Below are positions 1 to 10,329 of a stretch of 64,000 bases of DNA, in pieces; positions within the stretch are counted from its first letter, which is position 1; each line of letters begins with the position of its first letter. The stretch comes from Sebaldella sp. S0638 (GTDB lineage: Bacteria; Fusobacteriota; Fusobacteriia; Fusobacteriales; Leptotrichiaceae). The stretch is from NCBI RefSeq assembly GCF_024158605.1, contig NZ_JAMZGM010000008.1:19722-83721 (forward strand), written 5' to 3'. The notes under the pieces are model-generated. The model was not told the origin of the DNA and ran no database searches. It worked only from the letters and a program-made list of their open reading frames with translations. The position numbers were made by a program, and so were the translations under genes.

Positions 1-3000
1 ATTCCTGTCTGTGAAGCCAATGCTCCGTTTACTGTTACATTAGTACCATATCTTACAGCTGAATTAGCTGCATTTATTCCTGTAGATGCATTTCCTGATC
101 CAAGATTAACCAGATTTGCAGAAGCATTACTAAAATCAAATACGCTGTTTTTTATTGCTCCCAATGAGAAAGTCCCAGTACTCGCACCGTTTATTACTAA
201 ATTCGTTCCAAGACCGTTTACTGCTCCTGTTGATTCAAAGTTAAACAACACGGCGTCTGTCCCTGTAATTAATGCATTTACTGTCCCGCTTACCGTAGTT
301 GTTGTATTTCCTGTTGTATATAATCCAAGAGAATTATTTCCCGAAAGTTCAAGATTTAATCCATTTACTGTAACTGCGGTATCTTTAGCAAATATACCTA
401 CACCGTCTTTTCCGGTTTTCATTATTCCGTTAACTGTCAATCCTGAATTATTAGTATATATTCCTATACCGCCTTCTGAAGCTGACATATCTATATTTGA
501 ACCTAAACCGAGAGTTACTTTGGAATCAGCCTGAGTCAGAAGTTTATTATCAGCAATTATCCCATATGCTTTTTTTGACCCTGCCAGTCCCTGAATTAAT
601 CCATGGTTTTCCAATTCTATTTTTTGATCTCCGTAAGATGGTATATTGCTCGTATCCAATGCATTGGCTCCGTACATTCCCACTCCCGCTTCACCTAATT
701 TGACAGTTCCGCTGTTTTTAGCATATGAACCATTGGCACTGATTATTGCAATTCCGTCTTTTCCGGATACTTCGATAATCCCTCCGGCATTATTGCTGAT
801 CTCTCCGAAGTCAGCTACTATTCCTACACTTTTATCTCCGGAAAGAATAATACTTCCTCCGTCATTAATCAGCTTAATATCACTTCTTACAGCACCTGTG
901 TAACTTTTTTGCGCTATTGCGATTTTACTAGGAGAAACACTTATCATATTTATTCCGGATTCAAGTGTTACATTTGATGATGAGAAATCTGTCCTGTTAT
1001 AAGCATCATTGACATTATCAAGGTCTACATTTTGATTTATACTCAAAGTTCCTTTATTTACCTGTAATATTTTATAATCACTTACAGATCCCGGATCTAT
1101 TGTTACATTAGCAGGAAGTAATGGTGTCCCTCCTCCTCCGAGACTTGAAAGCAGCATTGTTCCACCGCCTGTAGGTTCCAGTATCATCATTTTTGAGCTT
1201 GAATCTGTGAGTTTCAGATTCAGTGTTCCTGTTCCTGTGAACATATTAGTCAGGAATGTTTTTATATCCGCAGGATTATTCAGACCCTTATAATAAAAGG
1301 CTGTACCATTTACTCCTATTTCTGCCGTTGCTGTACCGCTTACTACATTAAAGTGACCCGTAGGATTATTCGATCCGTCCAGTGATGTGTAGAAAGCCAG
1401 TGCTCCGTTACTTGCTTTTATATTTGTTCCGTTTCCGATATTTATTGTAGTGTTGCTCCCTGAGGCTTTTTCAGCATAAAGACCTATACTTCCTGCTCCG
1501 CGGGCTTCTACCGTTCCCGAATTTATTGCTGTACTTCCTCCGACATTAGTATTCGCATATACTCCCACACTTTTTTCACCGTCTACGTAAATTGTTCCCG
1601 CTGTCATTGTAAAGTTTCCGTCTTTATTATATACACCTATGGAATTATCACCTCTCAGATCTATAGTCCCGCTGTTCTTAGCTGTGATTTTTGCACTTTC
1701 CAAAACCATACCAAGTGTTTTTATATAATAAACTGATGAACTGTCCTGTGCAGAAACTATAGTTCCTGTGTTTTCTATTTCCGCAGTTCCTGTTCCTGAA
1801 GATTTTCCGTATAATCCTAATGCTGACTCGCCGTTTAGCGTTATTATACCTGTATTTACCGCTTTACTGTTACTTGCTCCCGAAGTCATAGCATACATTC
1901 CCACAGCTTTTTCTCCTATTGTTATCTGTCCGGAATCATTTAATGCCTCTGCTCCGTTAGATACATATATTCCCGCTGCTTCTTTACCAATTGTTATCTG
2001 TCCCTGATTTGTTACCTCATATCCGCCAGCACTTGAAGCACCTGTGGCACTTACTCCTGTCATGGCATTTTCAGTAATAAGCTGTGATGACGTTCCCAGT
2101 GTTATTTTTGATTCAGTAAGTCCCAGTATAGAACCTGTAATTGTTCCCGTTCCCGGATTTCCTACTTCTATTTTATTATTTAATGTTAATATTCTGCTTT
2201 TGCCAATATTTCCCACAGTAAGTATTCCGCCATTTGTGACATTTACTTTTATATCCCCTGTATTAAATGACAAAGTGTCAGCACCGCTGTTATCTCCTAT
2301 TGAATATATGGCTGCTGCATCTGTGGTATTATTCCCGTTAAATTCCACTGTTCCTATTGCTGCATTAAAATCTACATTTCCTTCAAGAGTATAAGCTACT
2401 GACTTTTCCTGAAGTTTCGTTACTCCCCCGCTTCCTGTTACCTTACTGTTTTCTGCATAGATTCCCACACCGTTCTTGCCTATTTCTATTATTCCGCCGT
2501 TATTTGTAAGTGTAGAATTTTTCAGTGTTATTCCTATACTTCTGTCAGTTACTGTATTATTCCCCATTATTATTTTTGACCCTGATCCCAAAATCAGATT
2601 TGAGTCACTTTGAGGAACAGCAGTATTATTCAGGTAAATTCCGTAGTTATTTTTTGAATCTGTTAATGTAATGATATTATTATGTGTTATGTCTATTTTT
2701 CTTGTTCCATAAGATGCCGGAGTTCCTGATACAAAATCATTAGCTCCATAGATTCCAACGGATTCAATTCCGCTTACATTTATAGTCCCGTTATTAACAG
2801 TTACTGTATCATTGGCTGAGAAAATTCCCAGTGAACCGTCACCGGCTATACCCGGATTCGCCACTTCTATAGTTCCTGTATTAGTTATATGACCATGATC
2901 AAGTGCTAAACCTGTTGATTTTTTACCGCTTAATGTAATTGTTCCGTTATTAGTTATTGAAACATCAGAAAGTTTTCCTGGATTTATCTGGGCTATTCCT

Positions 3001-5390
3001 ATCTGTCCGTCAAGAGTTCCTGTTATACTATAGCCTGAAGCCAGTGTTACCTTTGATTGCGACATTTCTACACCATTATATGCATTACCTGTTCCTGTTA
3101 ACGAAACATTTTCATCTATTGTCAGTTCGCCTTTATTTATAGACAGTGTATTATATCCGCTTCCCAATACTGTTACATTGGCTATTGAACTGCTCAGACT
3201 GCTTATGCTTGACAGATTTATGCTTCCTCCTGTAGGAGCGTTCCATCTGATTAAATTTGATCCCGGATTCATAGTTATGTTTAATTTATTAGCTGCTCCG
3301 GAACTTCCTACAAGTGATGATAATTCAGTTGCTATGTTCGAAGATGCTCCGCCTTCTATATAAAACGCCATCCCCCCGCTGTTTACAGTGGCATTCGCAG
3401 AGCCTGTCATATATAGTTTTCCTTTGCTTCCTGATATCACTGAAGGATAATTATAAAATAAGAGTCCTGCATTTCCTATAATGAAATTTCCGCCTGAAAT
3501 ATTTATTGTTGATTCATCTGCATAAAGTGCCACTGAACCATTTTCAGCACTTATTGTTCCATTGCTTATATTTGTAGAAGAACCTGATGTAGCATAAATT
3601 CCTACGCCTTTTTCAGATTTCATTGTTATGGCACCATTTGAAAGTGTATATGTACCTTCGTTATATACTCCTGTTGATTCTTTCCCTTCAAGCTGTATAG
3701 TTCCGCCTGACTGGCTTCCGTTTGAAGAAGCTTTTATGTACATTCCCGTTACTTTTTCATCAGGTGTTCCGGAGATTGTTTCATAAGACTTAATGCTTCC
3801 TCCTGTGAGAAATATACCGCTTCCTGCACCTGTTGCCGCCGAATACATCCCCACGGAACCTGTTCCTGCCAGAATATTACCGCTGTTTTCAGCTGTTGTT
3901 GCTGCTCCAGTGGCAAACATTCCCACAGATGAATTGCTTACAGTAAGCGTATTTGTACCTGCGGCATTATTTAACGCTCTTGCACCGTCTTTTACATAAA
4001 TTCCTGTTGATCCGACGCCAGTTAGTTTTATATTACCGCTGTTTGTTATCTCTCTTGTTCCTGTTACAGAGCTGTCTTTTATTGATCCCGCACCTATTCC
4101 TACTACATTTTCCCCTGTAGACTGAAGGTCAGAACTTGTACCAAGTGTTATTACCCCGCCTTTCGTCCCAAGAATAGTGGCATTATCTATTGCTCCGAGG
4201 TTTATGGCTGAGTTATGTGTATAATCCTTTTTACCTACGCTTCCTAATACAAAACTCAGGGCTGATCCGCCGCCGTGTGTTGTATTGTCTATATTTGCAG
4301 TTGTTATATTAAATACTGAACCGTTTTCAAGACCAAAAATTGCTCCGCCGTTTTCATAAAGGACAAATTTACCTGTCCCTGCGTTGTATTTACTTGAACC
4401 GGCAAGGTATATTCCTACCCCGCTTCCATAAATATCCACTGTTCCGCCTGTCGTGCTGATTTCTGTCCCATTTTCCGCATAAATACCGGTTATATTAGCT
4501 CCAGCTTTTATTTTTCCTGCTGATATGTTTATTAATGCTTTATCTGCAAATATTCCCACTCCGCTTTTAGAGCCTGTCATATCTATATTGGAACTTCCGC
4601 TTAATGTTATTACAGCATCTGATTTAGCTGCATTATTATTTTTTACATAGATTCCTATTCCGTCAGAAACAGCTGTTCCGCCGTATTTTATAGTACCGTC
4701 ATTAGTTATGTTAATTTTCTGGTCGCCATATGTTGCAGCTGATCCGCCGAAATTATTCGAACCATAGATTCCCACTGCGCTGTTTCCTGTACCTGCTGTA
4801 TTTACATTAATTATTCCGCTGTTTTTAGTAAGTGATCCGTTAGCTGAGAATATTCCTGTAGATTTATTACCTGAAATTGTTATAATCCCTGTCGCACTAT
4901 TTGTTATAGTGGCAAAATCTCCTGCTATACCTGTAGAATCATTACCTGTCATGCTGATCGTCCCGCCGTTAGTAAGCTTTATATTTCCTACAGCAGCACC
5001 GCTATAGCTTCTTTGTGCAATTCCTATCTGATTGGCACTGCTTCCTGTCAGTGATCCTCCTGCTGTTACTTCTACACTTGATGAGACAAAATCTACTTTA
5101 TCATAATATTTCCCTGCATAAGTGTCCAGATTTACAGCATTGTTTATATCTACATTAGCTTTATTTATCAAAAAGTTATTATACCCTGTTCCTGTAACTG
5201 TTGTATTAGTTATTGAACTTACAGAAAGCAGCGTAGGCATTGCCGATGACTGAATCGTGGTAGAAGGTGAATCCCATCCTACAAGACTTGATCCCGAAGC
5301 CATATTTAACGCCAGATTACCAGAACTTACAAGATTCCCAAGTGAAGCCACAGTTCCTCCCGAAAGATAAAATGCAGTTCCTCCTGAATT
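1..5390 (-). repeat. About 2.05-kb super-repeat inside AT1 passenger
   Basis: Three diverged copies of a block recur in the same order. Landmark 1, a G-(T/M)-AFY motif, falls near 5380, 3370 and 1300. Landmark 2, a (G/A)IAQ motif, falls near 5020, 2985 and 910. Landmark 3, YG-(D/T)-(Q/R)-KI, falls near 4720, 2700 and 630. Spacings are about 2.0-2.08 kb (roughly 680 residues). The third copy runs off the window. The copies differ at many residues, so this is an old internal amplification rather than a recent duplication. Confidence 0.7.
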
Positions 5391-7919
5391 TATATTAGCT
5401 GTTGATGTTCCGGTTACGCTTAAATTACCTGTTCCTCCTCTGTAAAAAAGAAGTCCTCCGTTATTTACAGTTGTGGCAAAACCGCTTCCCAGACCCACAG
5501 TTGCATTATTAGCATATATTCCCGCAGAACCGTTGCTTACCGTAAGAGTTCCCGCTGTAAGACTGGTAGCTGTTCCTGTGGCATATACCCCGATACCTGA
5601 GTTATTAGCAGTGATACTTCCCCCTGTCATATTAAAAGTTCCGTCATTATATACACCTGTTGATGTATTTCCAGTAACTGTTATTGCTCCGGAGTTTGTA
5701 CCGCTTGATGAAGACAGTATTGCCAATCCTTGTGAACTTCCTTCTTTCACATTAATTGTCCCTTTATTTTCAAGACTTCCGCTTCCTGAGGACAGCATAC
5801 CTACTGATGTTTTAGCTCCTGTATCAAGGGTTATCGTTCTTCCTGAATTATTTATAACTGATGTTCCTGCTCCGTTTGCCTGCAGCACTATATTATTTCC
5901 AAGTCCGTTATTTATTGTAATGTCCCTGTCCAGTGTAATATTCCCGTTATCAGTTCTTAAAAGCACACTTTTAGAGGCATTAGCTCCAAAATTCAAATTC
6001 TGTATATGACTTGCAGTAAAGACCATATTTCCAGTCTGTGCATAGTCAGTTCTTCTTAATATACCTATATTTTCAGTGCCGTTAACTGATATATTCAAAT
6101 TAGAAATATTTCCTATTAAATTAGCACCCATCTGCTTTGATAAAGACAGTCCTACGTTATTTGTCCCCTGAACTACTATTCCGCCTTTTCCCTGATTTGT
6201 TCCGTCTATATATGCATATTGGTAATATGTAGGATCAGTACTGAATACATTTGCTACTCTTATACCATAATTTTCAGTGCCGTCTACTAATATATATCCC
6301 GGTCTTACAGTTACTCTCGGATTGGCAGAGCCTATACTTGCGTTATTAAGATATTGACCAAAGTCAATTCCTATACTACGTTTACTTTTTATATGAATAG
6401 TTCCTTTATTTAATGTATATGACATCAGTGGAGATTGTGTTCCCTCTGAATCAACCATTATGGCAATCATATTCTGTCCGTTATTCAAAGTTATTGTCCC
6501 GCTGTTTAGCAAAGTCGAATATCCCGTTAACATTGCAGCACTGCTTCCGCCTCCGTTTCCGTAGAGCAGTTGATGTTCAAATCCTAAAGTCATGTAATTG
6601 GCAGTAGGACTGGTATGGTTCATTGTCAGATTCCCTTTGAATTCAACGGTTTTTCCTGCAGGATCTATTACCTGATACGGGTTATAGCTTAAAAACATTG
6701 TTGTCGAATTAGTTGAGCCTGTATTTGTGTATGTCCAGTCACCTTCGACAGTATAGTTATAGTTATCAACATAGTTAAATACCGTAATAGGACTTCCGCT
6801 GGAAGCATAAGAAGCCGCACTTGTCTGCCATGAATTCCAAGGAGCACTTGGATATGCAGTGTTAGCGTATTCTATTCTTCCTGTCCATGTTCCCCCAGAA
6901 GATCCTCCGGCAGTTATTGTTACTCCGCCTGCATCAAGTGTACGAGCGCTTACATTATGTACCATCTGATTTGAAGTAGGAGTAAACGACGGACTGTAAC
7001 TCTGCCCGAATCCTGTTGGAGTGAATGTCAGAGTCGCAGGTGTAAACGTCGAAGGTGTTAAAACAGACGGTGTCACAGGATTAAAAGCTACAGCAGTAAC
7101 TGTAGGTGCTGTAGGTACAGCAGGTGCGGCAGGTGCCATTATTTCTCCTACTACAGGTTCCTGTACAGTAGGTGCCGTGGGAACTGTTACCTCAAAAGGA
7201 GTAATAACAGGTGTCGATATTGCTCCCGGCGAACTTGCTGTTATTGATCCTATGCTGATAGGATTTACTGTAGGTATTGAAATTGACGGAGTAGTTATTC
7301 CTCCGTATGTTCCTACAGATATTTCAGGAAGATCTTTTACATCCGGCGGTGTTACATTCATTGTAAGAGGTGTCACTTCTGCCACTTCCACATTTCCCAC
7401 ACTAAGATTAATAGCTTCCTTTTTCATATCTCTGAGTGTAATATTTACACCCATTCTTATCTCCTTACCTTCCTGAGGCGGCTGATAAGGTTTCCCCATT
7501 AATCCCGAAGTTCTTCCTGTTGCCACATAAACTCCGTTTTCATCATAGTATCCGTTTGTACCATGTTCCGGATTAGAATGATACATTGCACTTTCACTTG
7601 TATTATCCACATCTTTATTATATTCTTCATAATAACCGCTGAAAAATATCTGCCATTCCAGATATTCAGGTTTTACAATGTAGTCTCCCTGTAAATAGAG
7701 ATCTTTTAATTCTTTATTCTTTTTCTTTAAAATGTTTTCGATAAGTTTATAATTGTCTTTATTGGTTTTTCCAGTTTGTATATTTTTGATTACCTTATTA
7801 TAAAGTCTGTCATTTTTGGTAGTTGTCAGACTCTGGCCTGTATTGGCATAAGCTGTTATCATTGTGTTAATTGCTAAAAAAGACATTAATAATCTTTTAT
7901 TTCTTTTCGGTTTTTTCAT
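1..7919 (-). CDS. Giant autotransporter AT1 (3' end outside window)
   Basis: Surface-displayed type V secretion protein; 2639 codons lie in the window and the C-terminal beta-barrel must lie beyond the left edge. The ATG at 7919 follows a strong SD (AGGAGGAAAA). A signal peptide (basic start, then a hydrophobic stretch ending AYA, cleavage near residue 25) precedes the N-terminal module around residues 35-95, with NKELKDLYLQG and KPEYLEWQ. AT2 and AT3 share this module, which I recognise from the autotransporter N-terminal domain of Fusobacteria. A Pro/Val/Thr-rich linker (about residues 150-330) follows, then a long beta-helix passenger built of NSG-x-I, GIYG and AGIFA-like turns. The passenger has a roughly 680-residue super-repeat. 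It is the first gene left of the PTS/transketolase terminator and has its own upstream region. Ligand and function are unknown; adhesion is inferred from the family. Confidence 0.9.
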   Translation of the reverse strand, partial: MKKPKRNKRLLMSFLAINTMITAYANTGQSLTTTKNDRLYNKVIKNIQTGKTNKDNYKLIENILKKKNKELKDLYLQGDYIVKPEYLEWQIFFSGYYEEYNKDVDNTSESAMYHSNPEHGTNGYYDENGVYVATGRTSGLMGKPYQPPQEGKEIRMGVNITLRDMKKEAINLSVGNVEVAEVTPLTMNVTPPDVKDLPEISVGTYGGITTPSISIPTVNPISIGSITASSPGAISTPVITPFEVTVPTAPTVQEPVVGEIMAPAAPAVPTAPTVTAVAFNPVTPSVLTPSTFTPATLTFTPTGFGQSYSPSFTPTSNQMVHNVSARTLDAGGVTITAGGSSGGTWTGRIEYANTAYPSAPWNSWQTSAASYASSGSPITVFNYVDNYNYTVEGDWTYTNTGSTNSTTMFLSYNPYQVIDPAGKTVEFKGNLTMNHTSPTANYMTLGFEHQLLYGNGGGSSAAMLTGYSTLLNSGTITLNNGQNMIAIMVDSEGTQSPLMSYTLNKGTIHIKSKRSIGIDFGQYLNNASIGSANPRVTVRPGYILVDGTENYGIRVANVFSTDPTYYQYAYIDGTNQGKGGIVVQGTNNVGLSLSKQMGANLIGNISNLNISVNGTENIGILRRTDYAQTGNMVFTASHIQNLNFGANASKSVLLRTDNGNITLDRDITINNGLGNNIVLQANGAGTSVINNSGRTITLDTGAKTSVGMLSSGSGSLENKGTINVKEGSSQGLAILSSSSGTNSGAITVTGNTSTGVYNDGTFNMTGGSITANNSGIGVYATGTATSLTAGTLTVSNGSAGIYANNATVGLGSGFATTVNNGGLLFYRGGTGNLSVTGTSTANINSGGTAFYLSGGTVASLGNLVSSGNLALNMASGSSLVGWDSPSTTIQSSAMPTLLSVSSITNTTVTGTGYNNFLINKANVDINNAVNLDTYAGKYYDKVDFVSSSVEVTAGGSLTGSSANQIGIAQRSYSGAAVGNIKLTNGGTISMTGNDSTGIAGDFATITNSATGIITISGNKSTGIFSANGSLTKNSGIINVNTAGTGNSAVGIYGSNNFGGSAATYGDQKINITNDGTIKYGGTAVSDGIGIYVKNNNAAKSDAVITLSGSSNIDMTGSKSGVGIFADKALINISAGKIKAGANITGIYAENGTEISTTGGTVDIYGSGVGIYLAGSSKYNAGTGKFVLYENGGAIFGLENGSVFNITTANIDNTTHGGGSALSFVLGSVGKKDYTHNSAINLGAIDNATILGTKGGVITLGTSSDLQSTGENVVGIGAGSIKDSSVTGTREITNSGNIKLTGVGSTGIYVKDGARALNNAAGTNTLTVSNSSVGMFATGAATTAENSGNILAGTGSVGMYSAATGAGSGIFLTGGSIKSYETISGTPDEKVTGMYIKASSNGSQSGGTIQLEGKESTGVYNEGTYTLSNGAITMKSEKGVGIYATSGSSTNISNGTISAENGSVALYADESTINISGGNFIIGNAGLLFYNYPSVISGSKGKLYMTGSANATVNSGGMAFYIEGGASSNIATELSSLVGSSGAANKLNITMNPGSNLIRWNAPTGGSINLSSISSLSSSIANVTVLGSGYNTLSINKGELTIDENVSLTGTGNAYNGVEMSQSKVTLASGYSITGTLDGQIGIAQINPGKLSDVSITNNGTITLSGKKSTGLALDHGHITNTGTIEVANPGIAGDGSLGIFSANDTVTVNNGTINVSGIESVGIYGANDFVSGTPASYGTRKIDITHNNIITLTDSKNNYGIYLNNTAVPQSDSNLILGSGSKIIMGNNTVTDRSIGITLKNSTLTNNGGIIEIGKNGVGIYAENSKVTGSGGVTKLQEKSVAYTLEGNVDFNAAIGTVEFNGNNTTDAAAIYSIGDNSGADTLSFNTGDIKVNVTNGGILTVGNIGKSRILTLNNKIEVGNPGTGTITGSILGLTESKITLGTSSQLITENAMTGVSATGASSAGGYEVTNQGQITIGKEAAGIYVSNGAEALNDSGQITIGEKAVGMYAMTSGASNSKAVNTGIITLNGESALGLYGKSSGTGTAEIENTGTIVSAQDSSSVYYIKTLGMVLESAKITAKNSGTIDLRGDNSIGVYNKDGNFTMTAGTIYVDGEKSVGVYANTNVGGSTAINSGTVEARGAGSIGLYAEKASGSNTTINIGNGTNIKASNGALAFYTSLDGSNNPTGHFNVVSGTATAEIGVNGTAFYYKGLNNPADIKTFLTNMFTGTGTLNLKLTDSSSKMMILEPTGGGTMLLSSLGGGGTPLLPANVTIDPGSVSDYKILQVNKGTLSINQNVDLDNVNDAYNRTDFSSSNVTLESGINMISVSPSKIAIAQKSYTGAVRSDIKLINDGGSIILSGDKSVGIVADFGEISNNAGGIIEVSGKDGIAIISANGSYAKNSGTVKLGEAGVGMYGANALDTSNIPSYGDQKIELENHGLIQGLAGSKKAYGIIADNKLLTQADSKVTLGLGSNIDMSASEGGIGIYTNNSGLTVNGIMKTGKDGVGIFAKDTAVTVNGLNLELSGNNSLGLYTTGNTTTTVSGTVNALITGTDAVLFNFESTGAVNGLGTNLVINGASTGTFSLGAIKNSVFDFSNASANLVNLGSGNASTGINAANSAVRYGTNVTVNGALASQTG

Positions 7920-8363
7920 ATTTTCCTCCTTAGTTGCACCTCTCAAATAGCCTTCCCCTGTTTATAAAAAATATCCTTTCTTTTTTTATCTTATAAATTA
8001 TCTTTATAATCTGCTATTTTAAGAAAATTACGCCTTACCTTACTAAGGATTAATTTAACTTTTTTAAAAATAAAATTATTTATTTATATTTAATTGGTTA
8101 ATTAAAAAAATAATTTTATATAATTAGTAGTTTTGTTTGCTAATAATGGTAGTTTTGTCAAAATAAAAGTACACCTCCTAATTCTAAAAAAAGTTTCGTT
8201 ATTTTTTTAAAAAACAATAACCAAAAGATTTAATTATAATAAATATAAATAAAAAACAAAACACCATTGTATTATATTTTACTTCATGAATATGGTTTTG
8301 TCAATTCATTTTTCAAATTAAATACTAATGTAATTCTACCAAAACACAAAGTATTCTTAGTTT
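7920..8363 (-). promoter_or_regulatory. AT1 upstream region with long leader
   Basis: No gene is seen in this very AT-rich stretch. The best promoter on the minus strand is TTGACA (8299-8304), 17 bp, TAAAAT (8276-8281). It would give a 5' leader of about 350 nt for AT1. A second TTGACAAAAC copy lies at about 8152-8161 but has no good -10 at standard spacing. A GTAGTTTTGT motif (plus-strand reading) is repeated about 23 bp apart, near 8127 and 8150. The long leader could carry regulation, but none is identified. Confidence 0.45.
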
Positions 8364-8403
8364 AAAAAAAGACTGTATCATAATTTTTCTTATTGATACA
8401 GTC
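8364..8403 (-). terminator. Rho-independent terminator of PTS/transketolase operon
   Basis: Perfect 10-bp stem GACTGTATCA / TGATACAGTC (8371-8380 with 8394-8403) with a 13-nt loop, followed on the minus strand by seven T (8364-8370). It lies just downstream of the transketolase C-subunit stop codon. Confidence 0.9.
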
Positions 8404-8429
8404 ATAAATTTTTTAATTTATTAAAAATA

Positions 8430-9371
8430 TTACTTTATTATTTCTTCTGCCATTTCTAATATTTTCTCTTTACTTAATCCGTATTTTTCCTTAACTTCAG
8501 CAGTCTTTCCTGATTCTGTAAATGTATCATTCACCCCTACATATCTGAGTACTGCCTTATGTTCCGCAGCAGCGAGTACCTCTGCAATGACAGATCCCAA
8601 ACCGCCGTATATCGTATGATTTTCTACTGTTATTATTCCTTTTACAGCTCTTCCTGTTTTTAATATCAGTTCCTTATCTACAGGTTTTAGACTTCTTATA
8701 TTTATTAATTTGCACTTATATCCTTTTTCCCTCAAAAGTTCAAACCCCTCAAATGCCTGTTTTCCTGCTGTTCCTTCAAATATCACTGCTATATCGTCGC
8801 CTTCATCATATATTACCTGAGCCTTACCAAGTTCAAAACCGGTTTTTTCATTATTATACAAAGGCACTACATCCCTTGCAGTTCTTATATACACAGGCCC
8901 GTTTATTTCAAGTGCTTTTTTTATCATATCTTTCAGTTCATAAGTATCAGCCGGAATTAATACAGTAAGATTAGGCAGAACCCTTGAGAGGGCTATATCC
9001 TCCAATGCATGGTGTGTTGCACCGTCAGGCCCGTTATCCATACCGGGATGTGAGCCTATTATTTTTATATTTGCTTTGGAATAACACGCCTGTCTTAACT
9101 GTGTCCACACAGTACCTGTGACAAATATGGAAAAATCCACAAAAAACGGAATTAATCCTTCAAAAGCAAGTCCTGTTGTTACTCCCATTGAATTCTGTTC
9201 AGCTATTCCCATCTCAAAAAATCTTTCTGGAAATCTTTCTGCAAATTTATGTGTTGTAACAGAAGATGATAAGTCACTGTCTATCACTACTATTTTTTCA
9301 TTTTGTTCTGCATATTCTATAAGTGTTTCACCTATAAAATCTCTTGGGGATACCAGTTTATAATTACTCAT
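8430..9371 (-). CDS. Transketolase, C-terminal subunit
   Basis: 313 aa. Corresponds to the pyrimidine-binding and C-terminal domains of transketolase; with the upstream partner it transfers two-carbon ketol units between sugar phosphates in the cytoplasm using thiamine diphosphate. Visible signs are the GIAEQN motif near residue 57 (the Glu that activates ThDP), DGATHHALEDIA near residue 118, and a C-terminal domain with ENHTIYGGLG. The ATG overlaps the end of the N-subunit gene by 8 bp and has SD GCAGGAGGT, so the two are probably translationally coupled, fitting a stoichiometric heterodimeric half. Split transketolases are common in Firmicutes and Fusobacteria beside PTS genes. The last gene before the terminator. 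Confidence 0.93.
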   Translation of the reverse strand: MSNYKLVSPRDFIGETLIEYAEQNEKIVVIDSDLSSSVTTHKFAERFPERFFEMGIAEQNSMGVTTGLAFEGLIPFFVDFSIFVTGTVWTQLRQACYSKANIKIIGSHPGMDNGPDGATHHALEDIALSRVLPNLTVLIPADTYELKDMIKKALEINGPVYIRTARDVVPLYNNEKTGFELGKAQVIYDEGDDIAVIFEGTAGKQAFEGFELLREKGYKCKLINIRSLKPVDKELILKTGRAVKGIITVENHTIYGGLGSVIAEVLAAAEHKAVLRYVGVNDTFTESGKTAEVKEKYGLSKEKILEMAEEIIK

Positions 9372-10185
9372 TATTATTACCTCCTGCTTCTATTTCCTCT
9401 ATACCTGTTTTATATTCTTCATCGCTGAGTCCTCCGCTGTGCCATTTTGGATTATTTTCCATAAAGCTTACGCCTTTTCCTTTTACTGTATCAGCGATTA
9501 TAAACACAGGTTTCCCCTTGACTCCCTTAGCCTTTTCTATTGCGTCAGTGATTTCCTCCATACTGTGTCCGTTGATTTCCATCAACTCCCAGTTAAAGGC
9601 TTTTATTTTATCATTTATAGGTTCCAGATTCATTACTTTATTTACATCATCTTTTGAAGAAAGTCTGTTATAGTCGAGTATTGCCACAAGATTATCCAGT
9701 TTATAATGCGGTGCTGACATTAATGCTTCCCATACTTGTCCTTCGTGAAGCTCTCCGTCTCCAAGTATCACATAGACCTTATTTTGATCCTTTTTCAGCT
9801 TTTTACCGAGTGCCATTCCCACACCGATAGAAAGTCCCTGACCGAGAAGTCCTGTATTAGCATCTATTTCAGGAATTTTATTTTTATCGGGGTGCCCTTG
9901 TAATCTTGAGTTTACTTTTCTAAAAGTATTGAATTCACTGTCTTCTATGAATCCAAGTTCATTCAGCACTGCATATAAAGCTGGAGTGGCGTGTCCTTTT
10001 GATAATACGACCCTGCTTCTTTCGGCTGAGTTAAAATCTATTTCATTGGCGTAAATTGCAGTAAGAATATCAATTACCGAGAGCGAACCTCCGGGATGTC
10101 CTGCATTAGCTCTGTATACCATTTCTAATATTTTTTTTCTGTTTTTTTTGGCTTCCTCTTTTAGTGTGTTAATTTTAGTTTTCAT
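9364..10185 (-). CDS. Transketolase, N-terminal subunit
   Basis: 273 aa, the pyrophosphate-binding domain of a split transketolase. Motifs: KGHA near residue 66, GHPDK, and the ThDP/Mg signature GDGELHEGQ followed about 25 residues later by DYN (canonical GDG-x(20-30)-N). The start is ATG at 10185 with SD GGGAGGAAT. A 144-bp gap separates it from the PTS IIC gene with no clear terminator, so it is probably cotranscribed. In context the enzyme would feed the phosphorylated product of the sugar imported by the adjacent PTS into the non-oxidative pentose phosphate pathway; this link is inferred. Confidence 0.93.
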   Translation of the reverse strand: MKTKINTLKEEAKKNRKKILEMVYRANAGHPGGSLSVIDILTAIYANEIDFNSAERSRVVLSKGHATPALYAVLNELGFIEDSEFNTFRKVNSRLQGHPDKNKIPEIDANTGLLGQGLSIGVGMALGKKLKKDQNKVYVILGDGELHEGQVWEALMSAPHYKLDNLVAILDYNRLSSKDDVNKVMNLEPINDKIKAFNWELMEINGHSMEEITDAIEKAKGVKGKPVFIIADTVKGKGVSFMENNPKWHSGGLSDEEYKTGIEEIEAGGNNNE

Positions 10186-10329
10186 TTTATTCCTCCCACT
10201 ATACTTTCAAATAACTAATAACTATCAATGTCAAAACACTTGTACCTGTCCCTGCAAGTACTACAATTATAAAAACTCAGTAACATAAGACTCCGATATT
10301 CTCTCCATCCTCCATAAATCAGCTAAATC

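Noticed and set aside
5473-6009. Plus-strand ORF of 178 codons opposite AT1 (and similar ones at 2044-2394, 24691-25392, 29884-30399)
   Set aside because: Antisense shadows of the repetitive autotransporter genes; Pro/Leu/Ser-rich, without SD, and the minus strand holds clear domains.
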